A stretch of 64,000 nucleotides of DNA, taken from NCBI GenBank assembly GCA_036365515.1, contig CM070875.1, positions 101,539,128 through 101,603,127 of the forward strand, given 5' to 3'. Below the pieces are notes generated by a model. That model worked only from the letters and a program-made list of their open reading frames with translations. It had not been told where the DNA came from and searched no databases. The position numbers and the translations under genes are program-made. This stretch comes from Torymus aiolomorphi. Its lineage: Eukaryota; Arthropoda; Insecta; Hymenoptera; Torymidae. Numbering within the stretch: the stretch's first letter is position 1; each line of letters opens with the position of its first letter. This document shows, in pieces, positions 57,585 through 64,000 of the stretch.

Positions 57585-58448
57585 CACAGTGGGAAAAAAT
57601 GGACAAAATTCTTGTGACAACTCAATTCTCAACGAAACTTCACCAAAATTGGTATACGTATTCAGAGGATACTACAGAACAACCTCTCACTGCGAAAATC
57701 ATGTTTTTGTATTCATAAAAATTTTGAGGTTAGGTACGGACCTTATAACGATATTTATACAGGCAATGTAGACTAAAGACATAAATTACTTGATAAATGA
57801 TAAACATAAATACATAAATCTTAAACCCAACAAAGCCAAGCCCACAAAACCCATAAACCCTAAACCCATAAACCCTAAACCCATAAACCCTAAACCCATA
57901 AACCCTAAACCCATAAACCCTAAACCCATAAACCCTAAACCCATAAACCCTAAATCCATAAACCCTAAACCCATAAACCCTAAACCCATAAACCCTAAAC
58001 CCATAAACCCTAAACCCTAATCCCATAAACCCTAAACCCATAAACCCTAAACCCATAAACCCTAAACCCATAAACCCTAAACCCATAAACCCATAAACCC
58101 TAAACCCATAAACCCTAAACCCATAAACCCTAAACCCATAAACCCTAAACCCATAAACCCTAAACCCATAAACCCTAAATCCATAAACCCTAAACCCATA
58201 AACCCTAAACCCATAAACCCTAAACCCACAAACTTTTACGTGTCTAAAGTACATAAAATAGATGATAGAGTTAGAATTTTTCCGTTAAAAATATATTATC
58301 GCCGCTATTTATTTTTGGGCAATATTATCGTAATTTTCGCAGTGACACATTATTCTCTAGTAGATTAAGAGTATTTAAAAATAAAAATTATCAAGATTCG
58401 TCAAAAACTGAGCTGTCACAAGAATTTTGTCCATTTTTTCCCACTGTG
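57585..58448. mobile_element. 864-bp TIR element carrying a telomere-like array, CGACG target duplication
   Basis: The ends CACAGTGGGAAAAAATGGAC (57,585) and the exact complement ending at 58,448 start TIRs of about 55 bp (continuing AAAATTCTTGTGACA...). CGACG occurs directly outside both ends (57,580-57,584 and 58,449-58,453). The interior holds an array of about 410 bp of a 15-bp motif and about 380 bp of AT-rich non-coding DNA. No transposase, so it is non-autonomous. Confidence 0.88.
57822..58235. repeat. 15-bp telomere-like array (TTTAGGGTTTATGGG)n
   Basis: About 27 units of AAACCCTAAACCCAT (complement TTTAGGGTTTATGGG). Units are nearly identical, with one C-to-T variant shared by two units (TAAATCCAT) and two length slips near 58,015 and 58,090. 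Edges decay on the left (CCCAACAAAGCCAAGCCCAC). Each unit joins TTTAGGG and TTTATGGG. Confidence 0.95.
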
Positions 58449-58492
58449 CGACGGCGACGATGGCAGGCGTGAAGGCGTGGACAGCGGTCGAC

Positions 58493-59170
<678 letters not shown>

Positions 59171-59175
59171 AGAGA

Positions 59176-59290
59176 GAATTTGAATTTGAATTTATTTTAT
59201 TGAAAGGCTAGGGACTCAAGGTCCAAGGTAGCCCACGCAATACAAAGACAGAATACAATTTATGCATACATTTACAGAAGCAGAGCGAAG
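59176..59290 (-). mobile_element. LINE 3' end fragment (minus) with TTCAAA tail
   Basis: On the minus strand the sequence runs into AATAAAATAAATTCAAATTC, an A/T-rich ending with TTCAAA repeats at 59,195-59,177. That is the usual look of a 3' tail of a Jockey/R1-type LINE. No coding sequence remains. Confidence 0.55.
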
Positions 59291-59291
59291 T

Positions 59292-59573
59292 AGTATATGG
59301 ACTGGTATAGCGAGACATATCATATTACAAGGGGGAGGGGGACGCCGCGCCGCGGGTGGGGTCATTAAGTTAAGTGTTATGTAAACAGTAGCTGCACGGT
59401 AGCTAATGACCCATGTCAAGGACCCATGTCAATGGGGCTATTGTTTTCAAAACCGCTACTGTTTTGTAAACAAACCACCCATGAACAATGGGTAATTAGC
59501 TACTGCTTACATAACAGTTATACCCTGTTGACACCTCCATGTAATATGATACGCGCTATACCAGTCCATTTAC

Positions 59574-59574
<1 letters not shown>
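59292..59574. mobile_element. MITE-like TIR element, 283 bp
   Basis: AGTATATGGACTGGTATAGC at the left matches GCTATACCAGTCCATTTACT at the right. The arms extend over about 120 bp with ATATCATATTAC / GTAATATGATA and GTTATGTAAACAGTAGCT / AGCTACTGCTTACATAAC. Confidence 0.85.
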
Positions 59575-59629
<55 letters not shown>

Positions 59630-59641
59630 GAGAGAGAGAGA

Positions 59642-59681
<40 letters not shown>

Positions 59682-59963
59682 GCACACATCCACCCACGCA
59701 CACCCCACCTACCCACCTCCACACACCCACCCACACACCCACATCCACCAACCCGCCCACAGAGAGAGATGACGCACCCACCCACCCACCCACCCACTCA
59801 CACCCACCCATCCACCCACCCACTCACACCCACCCATCCACACTCACCCAGAGAGAGAGAGAGAGAGAGTGAGAGAGAGAGAGGTGGGGGAAGAGAGAGG
59901 TGGCGGGTAGAGAGAGTAAAAACAACGTTTATATATTTATTTTTATTAATATTTATTGACGCG

Positions 59964-59995
<32 letters not shown>

Positions 59996-60029
59996 TACAT
60001 TTACGTGCGTACGCAGACGCTGCGATTGT

Positions 60030-60061
<32 letters not shown>

Positions 60062-60175
60062 TACATTTACGTTCGTACGCAGATGCTGCGATTGTCACAC
60101 ACACACACACGCACACACACACACACACGAATATGCACACATACATTTATGTGTGTTCGCAGACGCCATGGCCGT

Positions 60176-60238
<63 letters not shown>

Positions 60239-60290
60239 CCGTACATTTTCGTGTGTTCGTAGACACTGTATTTTACTTATCACGGTGCGT
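59575..60290. repeat. Microsatellite cluster: (GA)n, (CACC)n, (CA)n
   Basis: (GA)n 59,575-59,679, CACCCAC-rich 59,690-59,850, GA 59,850-59,885, and then three to four diverged repeats of about 75-90 bp at 59,970-60,260, each with (CA)n followed by ACATTTACGTKCGTACGCAGA. No gene; histidine- and serine-rich frames are artefacts. Confidence 0.9.
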
Positions 60291-60768
60291 ACATTCATGT
60301 GCGTCCACTTCCCGCACGCGCACATTGTTTTTTTTACACTGGTGCTGCTGCTGCTGCTACTGCTGCTGCTGGTGATGGTGCGTCCTTTGATGGTGTATCC
60401 GCTGCTTGCCTTCACCGATACTTCAATCTATCCGATGCTAGGCGATCCGGGTGTGTCTATTCCTATAAGGCACTTACACGTGCTTTCGCGGCAGGCACCG
60501 CATCTAAAGTTTTCGCAGTGCCAGCACTGCTCCCATGACCGGCCCTCCGGGTCACTCTTGTTGCGAGCCTTGCTCGCAGACTCGCTACTTCTTGGTTCAT
60601 TGCTCGGTGAATACTGGTGCTGTCAGATTCTGTTACACACTGAGTAGAGTCGCGACTTGGCCGCGGTGGTGGGAGGCCTCTGTGGTGGGATGCGACTGTG
60701 GAGTGCTAGCGCCTGCTAGCTGGGCTCTCCGAAGCGCTGACCCTTGCGCACAGGCCCACGCTTCTACT
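60291..60768. other. Unassigned GC-rich sequence before the polymerase
   Basis: It contains (CTG)n at 60,343-60,371. Open frames run through it and one is continuous with the polymerase segment, but no homologous domain is recognisable before about 60,769. Confidence 0.4.
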
Positions 60769-63083
60769 GTTTTGTTTATTGATAGTATCAATTACTTTCA
60801 ATTGAAACTGAGTGCTTTACCTGCGACATTTGGACTGCCCGAGAGCGCTAAGAAAGGTTATTTCCCCCACCTTATCAATACCAGTGAGAATGAGCACTAC
60901 AGGGGCCCTCTACCCGCACCCGAGTTTTATTGCTCAGGTACTATGTCTGTGGCTGAACGTGTCGCTTTTCTCGTGTGGTATGAGAATACAGCCCCAAACT
61001 ACGTATTCGACTTTCAAAAAGAGATTGTCGAATACTGTAAAATGGACGTGGAAATATTGAGACGCGCGTGCATACGGTTTCGCGAAATTTTCATAGAAGT
61101 CGCTCAAACAGACCCGTTCGTCTCCGCGTGTACAATTGCGTCCACATGTATGTATGTTTTTAAAAAAAATTTTTTGCAGCCGAAAACTATTGGCCTGATC
61201 CGCCAAACGGATATAGGCGCGGGGATAAGCACTCGCAGCAATCTATAGAGTGGCTGCTATACTGCGAGCGCGAGTTCGGGCGTGAAATTATACACGCGGG
61301 GCGATCGCGCGAGTTTCGTTTACGCGAGGGGTTTCTCGTAGACGGGTATCTACCGCCAATCGGGGGAGGAGGAGAGCCTGCCTCAACAGCCAAAGGAATT
61401 GTTTTTGAATATCAAGGCTGTTACGTGCATGGCTGTCCGCGCTGTTTCAGCGATAATCGTACTGTGAGAAAAAATAAATACGGCCAAACATACGCATAGG
61501 CGTACGAGGGCACGGTGGTAAAAGTCGCAGCAATGAGGCGGTTCGGATACGACGTGCGTGAGATGTGGGAATGCGATTTCGCGCGCGTGAAAAGTCAGCA
61601 ACCGGAAATTACGCAATATTTAGCGACTCATCCGGTCATGAGCAAAATATCCTTAAACCCGCGTGACGCTTTTTTCGGTGGCCGCACGGAAAATATCGTC
61701 ACTTCTCGCAGTACCGCGCCGGACGAAGAGATCAAATATACCGATATTTGCTCTCTTTACCCATATATCTGCAAGAAGGGACGTTATCCCATTGGGCACC
61801 CGCGCATTTACATCGGCGGAGAATGCACGGAGTTGACTGGCGGTCGAAACAGTGATCTCTCGCGCGTGGAAGGGCTGATAAAGTGCAAGGTTTTACCACC
61901 TCGTAGTTTGATGCTGCCTGTGTTACCCATAAAAATGCACTCTCGGCTGATTTTCGGACTCTGTCGCTCGTGCTGTGAGGAATTGCGAGAGGGCGACTGT
62001 AATCACGACCAAGCCGCTGAGCGTAAATTTACAGGCACATGGGTTGTCTGCGAGTTACAGAAGGCGATCGAACTTGGCTACTGCGTCACAGAAATATTTG
62101 TTATTTGGCAGTATGAGACCACGCAGTTCGATCCTGTCACGGGTGCGGGTGGGCTGTTTGCCCCGTATGTCAATACCTTTCTCCGATTGAAGCAGCAGGC
62201 AAGCGGTTGGCCTGCTTGGTGTACAGACGAAGAGAGTAGAAAACGTTATGTCGACGAGTACGAGCGTGATGAGGGGATAAGGTTAGACTCGGAAAAAATA
62301 GAAAAAAATCCGGGGCTGCGTTCTGTCTCGAAATTGTGTTTGAATTCGCTGTGGGGAAAATTCGGCCAACGCTCAAATATGAAACAAACGAATATTATAA
62401 AAATGCGTGAGGGACTATTAAAACTTCTTACAGCGGCGGAAAAAGAAGTATTCGATGTTCTTATGGTCAACGAGAACCTTTTATACACGAATTGGCGCTT
62501 TCGCGAAGATGCCGTCGATGTTTCGGGTAATACAAATGTGGCAATAGCTGCGTATACAACCGCGCAGGCGCGTCTCGAGTTGTATTCTTATATTGAAAAA
62601 CTCGCCGCAGCGCGCGTTCTATACATGGACACAGACTCGTGTATTTTCACATGTAAGAAAAACGACCCTACTGAGTATACTCCGTCTCTGGGTGCTTTAC
62701 TCGGCAACATGACAGACGAGCTAGAGGCCTACGGCGAGGGTACCTATATTACAAAGTTTCTCTCAGCGGGTCCAAAATTTTATGGCTTCCAAGCTGTCGT
62801 ACCCTCTACCGGGGAAACTGTCGAGTGCTGTAAGATTAAGGGTATTAGTCTCAATAGCGCCAATTCGTATATAATAAATTTCGAGAGCATCGCGCGTTTG
62901 ATCGCAGCGTATTTTGAAAACGAAAGAGAACCCATCGTTTTGAAATATAAACCGATCAGGCGCACTCGCACGCACGAAGTCATCACTCGCGACGAAAAAA
63001 AGTCATGTTCCGTAGTACTTAAGAAGCGTAGATACTTTCGCGATGCAGTATCACTACCTTTTGGTTATAAGAGCGACGCATAG
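60769..63083 (+). pseudogene. Polinton/Maverick-type DNA polymerase B, catalytic part (one frameshift, one stop)
   Basis: It starts at LFIDSINYFQLKL (exonuclease region), continues with KKGYFPHLIN and YCKMDVEIL (exonuclease III), shifts frame in an A/T run at about 61,159-61,183, and has a TAG at 61,497-61,499. The long frame 61,500-63,083 holds the palm: YTDICSLYPYI (motif A), SKLCLNSLWGKFG (motif B) and YMDTDSCIF (motif C, catalytic DTD). The N-terminal exonuclease I region is missing. Protein-primed polymerases of this type copy Polinton/adintovirus-like genomes. All palm catalytic residues are retained, so decay looks recent. It is GC-richer than most of the window and not the missing half of the 41-kb copy: motif style and composition differ. 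Confidence 0.88.
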
Positions 63084-63600
63084 TATGTATATTTTATAAA
63101 AAACTTGTAACTGCGTGTATTTATGTAAAATAAAAATTGTCCTTTTTAATAAAAATTATTTACCTGTCAAAATTATTTCTACCTATATCCATCACTTTCC
63201 TCGCATTAGTACGCTGAAAAAAAGCATGCTGTGATAATAGGCCGTTATATTTTCTTAACAAAGTAATATACAGAATGTTTTATAGCGTTTTCATGTTAAA
63301 TATACTAAGAAGGTATTGTAGTTACAAAGTCGCGTCATGTTTCATAGTTAACTATATCGCCGGCTTGTGCATGCTAGTCGTCGCGGTAGTCCTGCTCATT
63401 CTCGCGGTGGGGGACAGCCTAGTCAACGCGCGCGCGCGCGCGCGCGTGAATCAGCTAGTCACCGCGGATCACCGCCCATCCCCCCGCACGACCAGCTTGT
63501 CGCCATGTTAGCTCATCACCGCGGTAAAGATGCTAGTCCCCGCGCGCGCGCCGCCGCCGCCGCCGCCGCCGCCCCGTCCGCGCGTCATGCAGACGATAAT
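63084..63600. other. Interval between polymerase and ATPase
   Basis: The left 180 bp are AT-rich 3' flank with AATAAA-like sites (63,128). A 78-aa frame (63,275-63,511) has one hydrophobic stretch (LCMLVVAVVLLILAV) that could be a membrane segment, then a (CG)n run at 63,431-63,448. It could be a small element gene, but no family is recognised. (GCC)n lies at 63,549-63,575. Confidence 0.4.
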
Positions 63601-63630
63601 GTTTCGCGCGAATGGGAAAAAGGGTATAAA

Positions 63631-64000
63631 ATGGTTGGGAAAGCGTGGGACAGTCTCATTCGGTGGCTAGAGGTCGTAAAAAAAAAAATGGATACACGCT
63701 TGAAACACCCGTTTACCTGCTGTGTGTATGGACCCACAGGCTGTGGAAAAACACGCTTTGTTCAGCGCTTTCTCGCCCATTTACCGGTCATGTGTAACGC
63801 ACGCTTCGACCGTTTACTGTTTTATTACGTTGAATGGCAAGAGGCTTACAAAACAGCTTTTAAGGCCAATGGACCTATTATTGAGTTTCAAGAGGGACTC
63901 CCGCAGGTAGGCGACTATTCCTCGGACAACGAGAAGAAAAAATTACTCATTCTCGATGATCTTATGCGAGAATCCTCGAGCGACGTTATTTTAGACTTGT
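63631..64000 (+). CDS. Packaging-type ATPase (Polinton/A32-like), partial at window edge
   Basis: The frame is open to the last base. Candidate starts are ATG 63,631 and ATG 63,688, in the same frame. After a short lead comes CCVYGPTGCGKTRFV (Walker A, residues about 34-42 from the first Met) and, about 70 residues on, KLLILDDLMRE (Walker B). The order and spacing fit FtsK/HerA-group packaging ATPases, which load genomes into capsids. Its place downstream of a protein-primed polymerase on the same strand supports a Polinton/adintovirus-like block continuing to the right. No break is seen in the visible part. The C-terminus lies outside the window. Confidence 0.8.
   Translation, partial: MVGKAWDSLIRWLEVVKKKMDTRLKHPFTCCVYGPTGCGKTRFVQRFLAHLPVMCNARFDRLLFYYVEWQEAYKTAFKANGPIIEFQEGLPQVGDYSSDNEKKKLLILDDLMRESSSDVILDL

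Noticed and set aside
57822..58235. A true chromosome end
   Set aside because: The array is bounded by TIRs and target duplications inside ordinary sequence, and is only about 0.4 kb long.
57730..58254. 174-codon frame of Gly/Phe/Tyr repeats (also Asn-Pro-Lys-Pro on the other strand)
   Set aside because: Arises because a 15-bp repeat has no stop in any frame; no start context or neighbouring gene.
60299..60538. Ala/Thr-rich 79-codon frame
   Set aside because: Driven by a (CTG)n run; no recognisable continuation into a domain.

Overview
This 64 kb window looks like eukaryotic, repeat-dominated chromatin from an arthropod, most likely an insect. The transposon mix (CR1/L2/Jockey-type LINEs, Penelope-like elements, Helitrons, Ty3 and Ty1 remnants, Polinton/Maverick-type genes), the TATA/Inr-like promoter pair and the short GT-AG introns fit a hymenopteran such as a parasitoid wasp. 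That narrower placement is inference, not proof. I see no rRNA, tRNA or convincing single-copy host gene. Almost every supported coding region is a mobile-element gene, and nearly all are broken by stops, frameshifts or nested insertions.

Layout. 1-5.2 kb: a minus-strand LINE (ORF1, endonuclease, RT) and a 9-bp minisatellite. 5.2-6.6 kb: a long hairpin and a 175-bp satellite. 8.5-11.4 kb: a second copy of the same LINE family. 11.4-13.6 kb: a palindromic Penelope-like element with a well-formed hammerhead ribozyme. 13.6-15.8 kb: Helitron Rep remains. 16-20.1 kb: a purine-rich LINE between two (GA)n tracts. 20.4-25.25 kb: rearranged Helitron PIF1 helicase fragments and Helitron-type 3' ends; one helicase gene is split by 1.3 kb of microsatellite plus two short structured elements. 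25.25-31.2 kb: mostly unannotatable AT-rich DNA holding a MITE and a third structured element. 31.2-34.5 kb: a hairpin element, a Ty1/copia scrap, an LTR-like repeat and a Ty3/gypsy pol pseudogene. 34.5-38.6 kb: a fourth LINE split by a 1.97-kb TIR element that contains a foldback element and a fourth structured element. 39.8-42.9 kb: a divergent gene pair (small two-exon gene and DNA polymerase B N-terminal half) around a bidirectional promoter. 43-45.2 kb: a pair of direct repeats. 45.2-57.1 kb: an approximately 180-bp satellite split by a 4-kb TIR element and two inverted Penelope-like elements. 57.6-58.45 kb: a TIR element with perfect 5-bp target duplications carrying 27 copies of a telomere-like 15-mer. 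58.5-60.3 kb: microsatellites and a MITE. 60.8-64 kb: a GC-richer Polinton-type polymerase B and packaging-type ATPase running off the right edge.

The most novel signal is a family of four short elements (about 23.8, 24.6, 29.5 and 35.7 kb). Each repeats its own word four times at about 30-nt spacing, the third time as a palindrome. Three then carry a linker, an identical 16-nt core (ATTATTTCTTTAGTCA) and one inverted word. The word differs between elements while the architecture and core are constant, as in iterons next to a fixed origin or nick site. One pair sits inside a helicase reading frame that should have no microsatellite, which suggests that the flanking TA/CA tracts travel with the element.

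The genes do not form a working pathway. They are layered remains of separate replicating elements. Polinton-type polymerase and ATPase pieces are described only as found, breaks included.
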